Positions 34,317-43,893 of a DNA stretch of 64,000 nucleotides are shown piece after piece (position 1 is the stretch's first letter; the number at the start of each line of letters is the position of its first letter). Under the pieces are notes generated by a model, which worked only from the letters and a program-made list of their open reading frames with translations, had not been told where the DNA came from and did not search any database. Source of the DNA: PUPG01 sp041686485 (GTDB lineage Bacteria; Bacteroidota; Bacteroidia; Bacteroidales; UBA7960). A program made the translations under genes and the position numbers. The DNA lies in assembly GCA_041686485.1 (NCBI GenBank), contig JAWLDT010000005.1:4109-68108 (forward strand). The letters are read 5' to 3'.

Positions 34317-35241
34317 TTCGATAGACATTGAAAAATGGGATGCCTGTATCGATAAGGCTATGAACGGGCTTTTTTATGCCTATGGCTGGTATCTGGATAT
34401 GACTGCTGAGACCTGGGATGCCCTTGTGGAAGATGATTATAAAGCGGTGATGCCGCTGCCCTATCGACGGAAAGCTGGTATCAGCTACCTCTTTCAACCT
34501 TTTTTTATTCAGCAGCTCGGGGTGTTTAGCACAACTAGTCTGACACCTGAAGTTACCAGCCGATTTCTGAATGCCATACCGGATCATTTTCGCTTTGGTG
34601 AGATGAACCTGAACACCTATAACCAATTGTCTGCAGAAAATCCGGTTGTTTCCGGGAAAGGGGTAACGCATGAGCTGGATCTGATTGCCCCTTATGAACA
34701 ATTGCGGCGTTCTTATTCAGAAAACACCCGAAGAAATATCAAAAAAGCAACCAGGAAGGGCGTATTCATTACTTCATATGGCCGTCCGGAGGAGATGATC
34801 AGTGCCTTCCGCCGCAACAGGGGGCGCCGGGGTGTGCCATTCTCGGAGAAAGACTATCATGTGTTAAAACATTTGATTTATGCCGGTATTCATAGAGGTT
34901 TGGTTTCTATAAAGTTTGCTTATTCTGAAACAAATAATTTTTGTGCAGGCATCGTTTTTTATAAAAGCCATCAAAAGGCGGTATGGTTGTTTTCAGGCGC
35001 TACTCCTGAAGCACGTGAAAATGGCGCTATGAGTATGCTGGTGGATGAATTTATCAGGGATAATGCCGGTCAGCCAATCGTCCTTGATTTTGAAGGATCA
35101 AAAGACCCAAATCTGGCACGTTTTTATCGCGGGTTTGGTTCTGAAGAATGTGTATTTTTACAGATAAAAATAAACCGCTTACCTTTGTTATTAAAACCAC
35201 TGGTCAATGGTTATCTGGCCATACGAAAACATGTACAATAA
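34294..35241 (+). CDS. GNAT/FemAB-like acyltransferase
   Basis: 315 residues from ATG 34294, inside the end of the deacetylase gene. The pattern fits the FemAB/GNAT group used in cell-surface polymer modification: YSENTRRNIKKATRKGV near 145-160 and a C-terminal LDFEGSKDPNLARFYRGFGS, like the LDF(E/G)GS...GVARFY.GFG motif of that group. The partner deacetylase suggests action on a surface glycan or peptidoglycan, as inference. Confidence 0.7.
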   Translation: MIQYIKHDSIDIEKWDACIDKAMNGLFYAYGWYLDMTAETWDALVEDDYKAVMPLPYRRKAGISYLFQPFFIQQLGVFSTTSLTPEVTSRFLNAIPDHFRFGEMNLNTYNQLSAENPVVSGKGVTHELDLIAPYEQLRRSYSENTRRNIKKATRKGVFITSYGRPEEMISAFRRNRGRRGVPFSEKDYHVLKHLIYAGIHRGLVSIKFAYSETNNFCAGIVFYKSHQKAVWLFSGATPEARENGAMSMLVDEFIRDNAGQPIVLDFEGSKDPNLARFYRGFGSEECVFLQIKINRLPLLLKPLVNGYLAIRKHVQ

Positions 35242-35254
35242 AAAACCAGCATCA

Positions 35255-35905
35255 ATGATTCATATCCTGGAAAACGCTTCTTCTTTGCTAAATCAGTATA
35301 TTGCGGAATTGCGCGATTCGGAAATTCAACGCGACCCATTGCGGTTTCGCCATAATATGGAGCGGATAGGTGCCATTTTTGCCTATGAGATCAGTAAGCA
35401 GCTAACCTGGAAGAAGAAGGAAGTAATTACCACGCTGGGTGTGGCGTCCTGTGAAGTACTGGAAGAACAGCCTGTGATTGCAACCATATTGCGTGCAGGT
35501 CTCCCCATGCATCAGGGTTTACTTCATGCGTTCGACAGGGCTGAAAATGCATTTATCTCTGCTTACAGAAAACACAGAAAAGATGGACGTTTTGACATAC
35601 AAGTAGAGTATGTGTCAGGCCCGCCTTTGACAGACAGGGTGCTTATCATTGGTGACCCGATGCTGGCTACCGGAGCCTCCATGGTGCTGGGCCTTAAAGA
35701 GCTTATCCGTAAAGGTCGTCCGGCGCATACCCACATCGTATCTATTCTCGCAAGCAACCAGGGCCTTGAATATCTTAAGCGAAACATGCCCGTTGAAGAT
35801 TATACCCTCTGGCTCGGAGCAGTCGACGATGAGCTAACAGCTAAAGCTTATATTGTTCCGGGCCTGGGTGACGCCGGTGATCTGGCCTTTGGCAGCAAAC
35901 TCTGA
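35255..35905 (+). CDS. upp: Uracil phosphoribosyltransferase
   Basis: 216 residues from ATG 35255; an ATG at 35231 would overlap the preceding gene. ILRAGLPMHQGLL and the PRPP loop LIIGDPMLATGASM are present, as is the C-terminal VPGLGDAGDLAFG uracil-binding region. It makes UMP from uracil and PRPP. It starts 13 bp after the GNAT-like gene, likely cotranscribed without metabolic link. Confidence 0.95.
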   Translation: MIHILENASSLLNQYIAELRDSEIQRDPLRFRHNMERIGAIFAYEISKQLTWKKKEVITTLGVASCEVLEEQPVIATILRAGLPMHQGLLHAFDRAENAFISAYRKHRKDGRFDIQVEYVSGPPLTDRVLIIGDPMLATGASMVLGLKELIRKGRPAHTHIVSILASNQGLEYLKRNMPVEDYTLWLGAVDDELTAKAYIVPGLGDAGDLAFGSKL

Positions 35906-35949
35906 TAGCAAATAGGTTGATGGTAGTACCGTGACTATGATATCTGGGG

Positions 35950-36036
35950 GGGCAGGAATTAGAAATGTCAAAATGTCGAAATGTCGAAAGGTGGAGAAGT
36001 CTCAGGGGGTGTAGGTTCACTGTTCACTGTTCACTG
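35950..36036. repeat. Dispersed intergenic repeat fragment with short tandem units
   Basis: After upp the spacer holds AAATGTC units in tandem and GGTGGAGAAGTCTCAG (35962-36005), inverse of the module at 32778-32825. Three tandem GTTCACT units follow at 36015-36035, as single or double copies do at 6290 and 32743. The rest of 35906-36233 shows no gene. Confidence 0.6.
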
Positions 36037-36233
36037 CTCACCGAACAAATGACAGCGAAGTAACAACAGTGTCTTAAAAATTTGTTAGATGAAGGGGGTT
36101 GGAAGGAAGAAGCGAACAAAGAAATGTGTAAACAAAAATCCGGGCGGGTCAGTGTGATCAGCTACACTTGTGGTTGCGGTGACACTACTTGAGTTATGCA
36201 GCAGCAATAAGAAGACAAAGCAAAATCATAGCA

Positions 36234-37478
36234 ATGAAGTATATTACGACCGTGCTTCTGGAAAATGTGAGGGTAGCACTTGACTCTGTGCGGACACATT
36301 CGTTGCGGGCTGTGCTTACCGTGTTGATTATAGCCGTCGGGATTATGGCCCTGGTAGGGATACTGACGGCCATCGACTCCATTCAGGTGTCGATTACGGA
36401 TAACTTTGCCCGGTTGGGTGCCAACAGCTTTTCGGTGCGAAACCGGCAAATGGTTGTGCAGTCAGGAGGGGGATCGTCTCAGGTATTTGAAAGGATTTCT
36501 TTTGATGATGCCATGGCTTTCAAGGAAAACTTTGACTTCCCGGCCGATGTTTCCATTTACGTTCAAGGCACAAGTGCTGCCACTGTAAGATATCAAAACA
36601 GGGAAACCAATCCCAATATTCGTGTTCTTGGCAGCGACCAAAACTACCTGGTCACGGCAGGGTCCAGCCTGGCATACGGGAGGAACTTCTCCCGTTCAGA
36701 ACTACAGTATGGCGCCGATGTCATCCTGCTAGGTCATGACGTGGCCACCACACTTTTCCCCGGCGATGAAACCCCGACCGATAAAACAGTGACCGTTGCC
36801 AATAAGCGTTACAGGGTGATTGGTGTAATCGCACAACAGGGTGCCGGCATGGGATTCTCAGACGATATGGCCTGTGTCGTTCCTTATATGAGAGTTCGGC
36901 GGGATTTTTCAAGGCCGAATATGAATTATACCATCAATGTAAGCACCCATGATATTGAATTAATTGATGAGTCAATTGCTGAAGCTACTGGTTTGTTCAG
37001 GATTATCCGGGGTCAGCGGCTCGGTGAACCCGACAGCTTTAATGTCGCTAAAAGCGATAATATTGCCCGGGCACTCATCGACAACATCCGTTTTGTGACA
37101 CTGGCTGCTACGGTAATTGGCCTGATTACCCTGCTTGGTGCCGCTATCGGCCTGATGAACATCATGCTCGTGTCCGTAACAGAACGCACACAGGAGATCG
37201 GTATACGAAAAGCATTGGGAGCCACCAAAGCCGTAATCAAACAACAATTTCTGTCAGAGGCCATCGTTATCTGTCAAATCGGCGGTATTGCAGGCATCCT
37301 GCTGGGCATCCTTGCCGGAAACGGTATCTCGCTGCTGGTTGGAAGCCGTTTTATCATCCCATGGTTATGGATTCTCACCGGTATTGTTCTATGCCTTGGC
37401 GTCGGTGTCATTGCAGGATACTATCCCGCTGCAAAAGCCTCCCGGCTCGACCCGATCGAATCACTCAGGTACGAATGA
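36234..37478 (+). CDS. ABC transporter permease, MacB/FtsX type
   Basis: 414 residues from ATG 36234; an in-frame TTG at 36189 is less likely. One N-terminal helix (about 22-42) is followed by a 200-residue periplasmic domain of MacB_PCD type and three C-terminal helices of the FtsX domain, with the conserved LMNIMLVSVTERTQEIGIRK and the final ARLDPIESLRYE-like tail (ASRLDPIESLRYE). Such proteins use a separate ATPase for mechanotransmission of lipids, macrolides or peptides. No ATPase or membrane-fusion partner lies beside it. Confidence 0.88.
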   Translation: MKYITTVLLENVRVALDSVRTHSLRAVLTVLIIAVGIMALVGILTAIDSIQVSITDNFARLGANSFSVRNRQMVVQSGGGSSQVFERISFDDAMAFKENFDFPADVSIYVQGTSAATVRYQNRETNPNIRVLGSDQNYLVTAGSSLAYGRNFSRSELQYGADVILLGHDVATTLFPGDETPTDKTVTVANKRYRVIGVIAQQGAGMGFSDDMACVVPYMRVRRDFSRPNMNYTINVSTHDIELIDESIAEATGLFRIIRGQRLGEPDSFNVAKSDNIARALIDNIRFVTLAATVIGLITLLGAAIGLMNIMLVSVTERTQEIGIRKALGATKAVIKQQFLSEAIVICQIGGIAGILLGILAGNGISLLVGSRFIIPWLWILTGIVLCLGVGVIAGYYPAAKASRLDPIESLRYE

Positions 37479-37515
37479 GTCCGGGCAGGCTCTAATACAG
37501 TGATAATGTTGAATA

Positions 37516-38979
37516 ATGATTATATCCGATATGGAAAAATTAACAAAAATCGTGGCGACGATTTCTGATCGCCATTGTGAGCCAGACTTTATCCGGTCGC
37601 TCCATGAAGCCGGAATGGACGTGGTGCGTATTAATACCGCCCATCAAAACCCGGAACAAAGCATGCAGATCATCCAACATGTAAGAAGTGTATCCGGTAA
37701 GATCCCTTTTATGATCGACACCAAAGGTCCGGAAGTCCGCACAAACCCTTCTGAGAAGGACATCCCTGTTAAGCAGGGCCAGCATATTAAGATGGCAGGT
37801 GACCCCGGAAAAACGTCCTCCGAATCTTTTGTCTATGTTAATTATGAAGGGTTCGAACAGCAACTTGAACCCGGTAAGATGGTCATGATCGATGACGGCG
37901 ACATTGCCTTGACAGTTGTTGAAAAGCATAAAGATCACGTAGTTTGCCGGGTGGAAAACGGCGGATTGATTAAAGGCCGTAAAAGCATAAACCTGCCCGG
38001 AACATCCGTTGACCTGCCCTCCCTTAGTGATAAAGACAGAGATTATATTGACTTTGCCATCAAAAACGATATGGACTTCATTGCCCACTCGTTTGTGCGG
38101 AGCAAAGAGGATGTAATCGCCATACAAGAGATCCTGGATCAGCATGACAGTCAGATAAAAATCATCGCCAAGATTGAGAATCAACAGGGCGTGGATAATA
38201 TTGATGAGATCCTTGATCACGTTTATGGCATCATGATCGCACGGGGTGATCTCGCCATAGAAGTGCCGGCCGAAAAGATTCCCGGCCTGCAAAGCAGTAT
38301 GGTGAAAGAGTGTATGCGCCGCAAAAAAGCTGTGATCATTGCGACACAGATGTTGCATACCATGATTGAGAATCCGCGACCGACCAGGGCTGAGGTAAGT
38401 GATATTGCCACTGCCGTTTTTTCAGGTACCGACGCCGTGATGCTCAGTGGTGAAACAGCTTTTGGTAAGTATCCGCTGGAATCTGTTCAGATTATGACAA
38501 AAACCGTCAGGGAGGCTGAAAACAACAAAGCCTTTTTTATTGAAAGCAATGTAATGCCTCATGACAATCCCATATCTGTTTTTCTGTCAAAAACGGCCGT
38601 GAGATCCATCCAGGCGCTTGACACCAAAGCCATTATTACGGATACCGACACCGGAAAGACCGCCCGTTATCTGGCCGCCTTTCGTGGGCGTACACCCATA
38701 TACGCCCAGTGTTACGACGAACGTGTTATGCGGGAGCTGGGCCTGAATTATGGTATTGTGGCAGATTATATGGATGTCGAGATTTCCAAAAAAGATTTTA
38801 TCAAATCCACCCTGTCAAGGTTAATAAACCGTAAAGAGATTAAGCCGGAAGACAGGATCGTGGTGCTTGCCGGTAATTTCGGCAAGAAAGCAGGACCTTC
38901 TTTTGTGGAGATTAGCACAGCTGAGAGCATGCTTTCGGATCAGAAGCAGGGAGAAATAGTTAATCCCACGCTAAAGTAG
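37516..38979 (+). CDS. pyk: Pyruvate kinase
   Basis: 487 residues; the start may instead be the ATG at 37531 (MEKLTKIVATIS). It carries the phosphate/ADP-site motifs TKGPEVRT, IAKIENQQGVDN (catalytic Lys), MIARGDLAIEVP and AVMLSGETAFGKYP. The C-terminal domain is complete. It catalyses phosphoenolpyruvate plus ADP to pyruvate plus ATP. Its 3' end overlaps the stop of the convergent gldD gene by 20 bp. Confidence 0.96.
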   Translation: MIISDMEKLTKIVATISDRHCEPDFIRSLHEAGMDVVRINTAHQNPEQSMQIIQHVRSVSGKIPFMIDTKGPEVRTNPSEKDIPVKQGQHIKMAGDPGKTSSESFVYVNYEGFEQQLEPGKMVMIDDGDIALTVVEKHKDHVVCRVENGGLIKGRKSINLPGTSVDLPSLSDKDRDYIDFAIKNDMDFIAHSFVRSKEDVIAIQEILDQHDSQIKIIAKIENQQGVDNIDEILDHVYGIMIARGDLAIEVPAEKIPGLQSSMVKECMRRKKAVIIATQMLHTMIENPRPTRAEVSDIATAVFSGTDAVMLSGETAFGKYPLESVQIMTKTVREAENNKAFFIESNVMPHDNPISVFLSKTAVRSIQALDTKAIITDTDTGKTARYLAAFRGRTPIYAQCYDERVMRELGLNYGIVADYMDVEISKKDFIKSTLSRLINRKEIKPEDRIVVLAGNFGKKAGPSFVEISTAESMLSDQKQGEIVNPTLK

Positions 38980-39538
38980 AGAGCAAATGACGTATATCTT
39001 CCTCTATGAAACTGATAACCGGTGCCAGGGAATCATTGTCAGGAGGGACCCGAAAATATAAGGCACCCCGTAAAAAGTGATCCGTGCTGTCAGTGGCATA
39101 AAATTGTAATGCTGAAGCCGCTTCACGCCCTTTGATGTGGAACAACATGCCATAGACGTTGTCTTTCTCATAGATAACGGTTTCTTCATCAATTCCTGAA
39201 GCCTTCGGGATGTGACCCTGAACAAATGTGCGTGCATCTTCGAAATAGCCTGCCAAATCTTCCCTGTCATCAATGGGCTTATAGCTCATATGAATACGCC
39301 CCCTGAATTCGGGGAAAACGATATCGCCCCAGTAAGGTTCTGCGACATCCCTTGTGTCAGGCTCAAATTGTGCATATACCGGGTATTCAAACTGATAAGG
39401 ATAGATGGTATCAAATGTCTGATACGCTTTTTCCGGGAGCGCAATACGGAAAAATCCTCTTGGCCTGGGCGCATCCCCCTCCTCACGGCAACCCGTTAAC
39501 GCTAGTAGTATGATAATAAAAAATACAATCCTGTTCAT
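38960..39538 (-). CDS. gldD: Gliding motility lipoprotein GldD
   Basis: 192 residues. Lipobox LALTGC (Cys17) ends the signal peptide. The core PRPRGFFRIALPEKAYQ followed by YPYQFEYPVY is characteristic of GldD. In Flavobacterium, GldD is needed for gliding and for the T9SS-related machinery, in the cell envelope. It is encoded just after gldE (3 bp apart), the conserved gene pair. Gliding is not required for presence: the T9SS alone can explain it. Its 3' end overlaps that of pyk. Confidence 0.9.
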   Translation of the reverse strand: MNRIVFFIIILLALTGCREEGDAPRPRGFFRIALPEKAYQTFDTIYPYQFEYPVYAQFEPDTRDVAEPYWGDIVFPEFRGRIHMSYKPIDDREDLAGYFEDARTFVQGHIPKASGIDEETVIYEKDNVYGMLFHIKGREAASALQFYATDSTDHFLRGALYFRVPPDNDSLAPVISFIEEDIRHLLSTLAWD

Positions 39539-39541
39539 GAA

Positions 39542-40870
39542 TTATTCCTTGATCTTGACCTTAATACGTTTGATACGCCGTTTGTCAACGCCTTCAACCT
39601 CAAATTCAAAATGTTTATAGCGGAGCTTTGCCCCTTTCAGGGGTATCTCCTGTTTGATTTCCAAAATCAGGCCTGCCAGCGTATCAGCCTCCCCTTTAAC
39701 CTCATTGAAGATCGTATCATCGGTGCCCGTGATCTTGCAAAAGTCTTTCAGGAGTGTTTTCCCTTCAAAAACAAACGTGTTGTTATCTAACTTGGAATAA
39801 ATGGCTTCCTCCATGTCAAACTCGTCATTGATCTCCCCCACGATCTCCTCCAGAATATCCTCCAGGGTGATAAGACCTGATGTACCTCCATACTCATCAA
39901 CAACAATCGCGAGGTGTATCTTTTTTTCCTGAAACTCTTTAAGCAACTCATTGATCCGTTTACTCTCAGGTACAAAGAAAGCCTTACGTACCAATGTTTG
40001 CCAGTTAAAATCATCTCCCCGCTCCAGGTAAGGAAGCAGGTCCTTGATATAGAGGATGCCCTGTATGTTGTCAAAATTTTCGCGATAAACAGGTATACGG
40101 CTGTAGCCGCCTTCCTGAATAACAGAGATCAGTTCACTGAAGGGTGTGTCGTATTCAACAGAGACTACATCAACGCGTGACTTCATAATCTCCCGGACGT
40201 ATATGTTGCCAAAACGGACAATCCCTCTCAGCAATTCTTTATCTTCCTCGGTGGTGGCATCCCCCGACGTTATCTCCAATGCATGGGACAGATCGTACAT
40301 ACTGATATTGGGACGCTTTTTCTCTATGCGTTTGTCAATGAAACGGGTTGATTTTACCAGTAGTGTACTTAAAGGGTAAAATAATTTTCTTAAAACAAGC
40401 AGCGGTACTGCCATCAATAAAGAAAAGCGAAGTGGGTGTCTGGAGGCATACAAATGGGGCGTTACTTCAGCAAATATCAGTATCAGAAAGGTGACCAGGA
40501 TAACCTGCAGGATAAAGGCCACGACCGGATGCAGATCCGTGGTAAATATGCTATTAAACACAAAGGTAGAGAGGATAATGATGGCAATATTGATCACGTT
40601 GTTGCTGATCAGAATGGTTGCCAGGAGGTGATTAGGGCGCTCGAGCAGAGACAGGATTTTCCGGCTACCGGTGCTGTCATCTTTCCTGATGTGCTCAATA
40701 TGACTGTGCTCCAGCGAGAAAAAAGCAACTTCGGAGCCCGAGATCATGGCTGAAATGAACAATAGTACTATCATGATCCCCAGACCAAGCAAAGCCCCAA
40801 AAGAAAAAGCCTGAATAAACGTATACAGGGATGCGAGCAGATGGAAATACGTTTCGGGTGAATCTTCCAA
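39542..40870 (-). CDS. gldE: Gliding motility-associated protein GldE (CNNM/CBS family)
   Basis: 442 residues. Four hydrophobic helices of the DUF21/CNNM domain occupy about 20-190 (including MISGSEVAFFSLEHSHIEHI). Two CBS domains follow (about 220-340; EGGYSRIPVYRENFDNIQGI and VVDEYGGTSGLITLEDILEE), then a CorC/HlyC-like C-terminal domain. By sequence alone it resembles magnesium/cobalt efflux CorC proteins; the pairing with gldD identifies it as GldE. It probably sits in the inner membrane. A good promoter lies upstream. Confidence 0.88.
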   Translation of the reverse strand: MEDSPETYFHLLASLYTFIQAFSFGALLGLGIMIVLLFISAMISGSEVAFFSLEHSHIEHIRKDDSTGSRKILSLLERPNHLLATILISNNVINIAIIILSTFVFNSIFTTDLHPVVAFILQVILVTFLILIFAEVTPHLYASRHPLRFSLLMAVPLLVLRKLFYPLSTLLVKSTRFIDKRIEKKRPNISMYDLSHALEITSGDATTEEDKELLRGIVRFGNIYVREIMKSRVDVVSVEYDTPFSELISVIQEGGYSRIPVYRENFDNIQGILYIKDLLPYLERGDDFNWQTLVRKAFFVPESKRINELLKEFQEKKIHLAIVVDEYGGTSGLITLEDILEEIVGEINDEFDMEEAIYSKLDNNTFVFEGKTLLKDFCKITGTDDTIFNEVKGEADTLAGLILEIKQEIPLKGAKLRYKHFEFEVEGVDKRRIKRIKVKIKE

Positions 40871-40895
40871 CGTTGTTTAGGTTCTTTTAATCATA

Positions 40896-40929
40896 CAAAT
40901 TTAAAACAATTTTATGCACAAAATCAAAA
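40896..40929 (-). promoter_or_regulatory. Bacteroidota-type promoter for gldED
   Basis: On the minus strand TTTTG, 21 bp, then TAAATTTG, a good -33/-7 pair about 26 bp before the gldE ATG. On the plus strand TAACTTTG (40954-40961) sits only five bases before the DUF5686 gene start, which would mean a leaderless mRNA or a later start. Confidence 0.6.
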
Positions 40930-40965
40930 TAACTGACTATGCCTGTTATTTGTTAACTTTGGCCA

Positions 40966-43401
40966 ATGCTAAGAATAATCACCCTGACGATCAGCATGTT
41001 GATAGTGAGCCTGTCGGCCAGCCAGGCTTCTGACGCCATTGCCGGACGTGTATTTGATGCCGGTACCCGGGAACCGCTGGCCTTCGTTCATATACTTATC
41101 AATGATACGCAACAGGGCGGGCTTACTGATATTGACGGGTACTTCAGGCTGTCGTATCCGGATACCATTCATAAGCTTCGCCTGAGTTATGTCGGCTACC
41201 AGTCGAAAGTCCTGGAGGTTGGGAATGACGACCAGCGCCTCAACATATATATCGAAAAGCAGCCGGTGACACTCGCCGAAGTGGAAGTGTTCCCCGGTGA
41301 AAACCCGGCACATCGTATCATCGAACAGGTAATCCGGCACCGCGATGATAACAACCCGGAACAACTGCCCTCGTTTAGTTATACTTCTTATAACAAATTT
41401 ATTTTTACCGGTCATATTGATGAAGGTCCTGCGGATGATGACCCCGGGCAGGTGGATTCAGTTATCGTCAATATAGCGGATTTCCTGGAGCAACGTCATT
41501 TTTTCCTCATGGAAACCGTTACAGAGCGAAAATTTCTTTATCCCTCACGTAACGATGAAGAAGTGCTGGCATCCAGGGTTTCCGGTGTTGAACATCCCAT
41601 GTTTCCCGCATTTATGTCGCAAATGCAGTCTTTTTCTTTTTATGATGATTATATAGAAATTTTTGACGCACGTTATTTGAGTCCGTTGGCGCCTGGCAGT
41701 ACAGAGCGGTATTTCTTTATGATGGAAGATACCACCCGGGTAGCACAGGATACCGTTTTTGTGATTTCTTACCGGCCATCACGTGGTCGAAACTTCGAGG
41801 GTCTGAAAGGGGTGATGTATGTTAATACCAATGGTTGGGCCCTTCAGTCAGTGATTGCAGAACCTGCCACAGCCGAGGAGGCGTCACGGGTGCGAATACA
41901 ACAAAAATATGAACACATTGAAGGACGCCGCTGGTTCCCCGTTGAACTGAACACCGACTTTGAGCTGCTGAACGTAGATGGCTTGCAGGGTTTTACCATC
42001 GTGGGAGAGGGGCGCACCTATCTGCATGATATCGAACTGGAGCCGCCCCTGTCAGGACGGGATTTTTCCGCTTTTGACATGTCTTTCTCTGAGGAAAGCA
42101 CCGCCCGGCACAACCAATTTTGGGAGGATTACCGGAAGGACACGCTCTCCGTAAGGGAGCAAAATACCTATCATTATCTTGATAGTGTAGGCACGGAACA
42201 TGATTTGGATGGTCAGGCAGATCGTTTGGAGGCTTTGTTTGCCGGCAAATGGCGGAGAGGGGTGATCGATGTTGACCTTCTTCAAATGGTAGGTTATAAC
42301 AAGCGGGAAGGTTTTAGGCCGGGCCTGGCAGTGCAGACCAACGAAAGTCTGTCGCCGCGATTCCGTCTGCGCGGGCTGCTGGCATACGGATTCCGGGACA
42401 AGACATGGAAATATGGTGGGGGTACCGCAGTCCGGCTTCACAGGCTATCTGATTTCTGGCTCGGATATGATTATTTGAATGATGTGACAGAAAGAGGTTC
42501 TTCCACCTTTCTAACGTCACCTTCGTTTGTAGCACCCGATAATATCAGGAGCTTCTTTCTGAGAACTGTTGACATGAGAGCATCACATTCCGTTTGGTTG
42601 CAATTCAGAACCTTACGCAACTATCTCACGCTAAGGCCGTATGCCAGTTATCGAACGGTTTCCTATTCAGATGACTATCGCTACATGCCTGGTGGTTTTT
42701 CCAAAAGACATGAAGTGGAAAGTGGGCAAACTGGTTTCCGGTATTTTGAAACCGGCCTGCAAATGCGTTTTGCATACGGGGAGCGGTTTATCCTTGCACC
42801 TAAGCGGATTATGCGAATTGGCGGGAATTACCCGATACTGTATATCAATATTGCCAGAGGCATGCAAGGGGTGATGGAGGGTGAATATGCTTATTGGCGC
42901 CTGGAAGCCCAGTTTCGCAAAAAATATACCATTCCGATGCTGGGTACACAGCAGTGGACATTGCGGGGTGGGTATTTTTCCGGGGAAGCTCCATGGCACC
43001 GGCGATTCACCGCTTCAGGAGCCTACCGGCGCTTTGCCATATCCATACCCGAAACATTTGCAACCATGCGTGTAAATGAGTTTGTGTCTGACCGCTATGT
43101 ATCCCTGTTCTGGTACCACAATTTCGGACGCCTGCTTTACCGTCGCGACTCGTTTGAGCCACAATTTCTTATTACAACAAATATCGGAATTGGTACCATG
43201 GATCATCCGGAACATCATTATGCCGGTTTTAACACGATGGAAAAGGGTTATATAGAGTCGGGTATCGTGATCCTGGATCTTGTCGGGTCAGGCTTCTCCA
43301 GTGTGGGGCTGGCGTTTACGTTCCGGTACGGGCCTTATGCAAAACCATCATTCAAAAACAACTACACGATCGCCCTTAGCTACTCGTTTATATTTCAATA
43401 A
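40966..43401 (+). CDS. DUF5686 outer-membrane protein with carboxypeptidase-like N-terminal domain
   Basis: 811 residues. The signal peptide ends near SASQASD (about 23). Residues 24-110 form a carboxypeptidase-regulatory-like beta-sandwich of the kind that starts TonB-dependent receptors (AIAGRVFDAGTREPLAFVHI, then LSYVGYQ). The remaining 700 residues match the DUF5686 pattern of large outer-membrane barrels in Bacteroidota (VFPGENPAHRIIEQVIRHRD near the start). No plug domain is seen, so it is not a normal TonB receptor. Function unknown; transport or envelope assembly has been proposed for the family. Confidence 0.85.
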   Translation: MLRIITLTISMLIVSLSASQASDAIAGRVFDAGTREPLAFVHILINDTQQGGLTDIDGYFRLSYPDTIHKLRLSYVGYQSKVLEVGNDDQRLNIYIEKQPVTLAEVEVFPGENPAHRIIEQVIRHRDDNNPEQLPSFSYTSYNKFIFTGHIDEGPADDDPGQVDSVIVNIADFLEQRHFFLMETVTERKFLYPSRNDEEVLASRVSGVEHPMFPAFMSQMQSFSFYDDYIEIFDARYLSPLAPGSTERYFFMMEDTTRVAQDTVFVISYRPSRGRNFEGLKGVMYVNTNGWALQSVIAEPATAEEASRVRIQQKYEHIEGRRWFPVELNTDFELLNVDGLQGFTIVGEGRTYLHDIELEPPLSGRDFSAFDMSFSEESTARHNQFWEDYRKDTLSVREQNTYHYLDSVGTEHDLDGQADRLEALFAGKWRRGVIDVDLLQMVGYNKREGFRPGLAVQTNESLSPRFRLRGLLAYGFRDKTWKYGGGTAVRLHRLSDFWLGYDYLNDVTERGSSTFLTSPSFVAPDNIRSFFLRTVDMRASHSVWLQFRTLRNYLTLRPYASYRTVSYSDDYRYMPGGFSKRHEVESGQTGFRYFETGLQMRFAYGERFILAPKRIMRIGGNYPILYINIARGMQGVMEGEYAYWRLEAQFRKKYTIPMLGTQQWTLRGGYFSGEAPWHRRFTASGAYRRFAISIPETFATMRVNEFVSDRYVSLFWYHNFGRLLYRRDSFEPQFLITTNIGIGTMDHPEHHYAGFNTMEKGYIESGIVILDLVGSGFSSVGLAFTFRYGPYAKPSFKNNYTIALSYSFIFQ

Positions 43402-43407
43402 CAAGGG

Positions 43408-43869
43408 TCATTCCGGATTGTCTTCTGCATGCCATTCGGCATAGGCCGTGGCGGTTTCATGCAGGCGGAGGGAATGCAGCATAACATCAGCAGGCAACGC
43501 CAGCTTTATTTTGGCCGCAAAGTCATGAACCAGGTTTTCACAGGTCGGTTGGAAAGGGACCGGAACAACTTTGCCGAACATATTACTGTCTTTGGCCATA
43601 TCCTGATGAGGGGTATAGGCATTGACCATCAGGGCATGGTCGTAAGGTTCTATGATATGCTCATTTACAATGTCTTTTAGCATGGAGAAGTCAATAAGCA
43701 TTCCGTGCTTCGGGTGATCGGGTTTATTGATGGGGCGGCCCTTAACGGTGACATATAGCTGGTAACTGTGACCATGTATGTTTTTACAGGGGCCGTCGTA
43801 GTTCCATAATGCATGTGCGGCCTCAAAATGAAAATGTTTGGTGATCCTGATCACTGGTGATTGTTCCAT
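43408..43869 (-). CDS. queD: 6-carboxytetrahydropterin synthase (QueD) / PTPS family
   Basis: 153 residues. Zinc-binding and catalytic residues are visible: FHFEAAHAL (His), CKNIHGHSYQL (Cys and two His), PYDHALM, PTCENLVHDF and LRLHETATAYAEW. The Cys in CKNIHGH points to QueD-type activity, making 6-carboxytetrahydropterin for queuosine/7-deazapurines rather than biopterin. No other que genes are adjacent. It ends 7 bp from the convergent DUF5686 stop. Confidence 0.9.
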   Translation of the reverse strand: MEQSPVIRITKHFHFEAAHALWNYDGPCKNIHGHSYQLYVTVKGRPINKPDHPKHGMLIDFSMLKDIVNEHIIEPYDHALMVNAYTPHQDMAKDSNMFGKVVPVPFQPTCENLVHDFAAKIKLALPADVMLHSLRLHETATAYAEWHAEDNPE

Positions 43870-43893
43870 AATAGCAAGTTTGCATGTAATGAA

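Noticed and set aside
39542..40870. CorC-type magnesium/cobalt efflux protein
   Set aside because: The sequence alone would allow it, but the conserved pairing with gldD makes GldE the better name.
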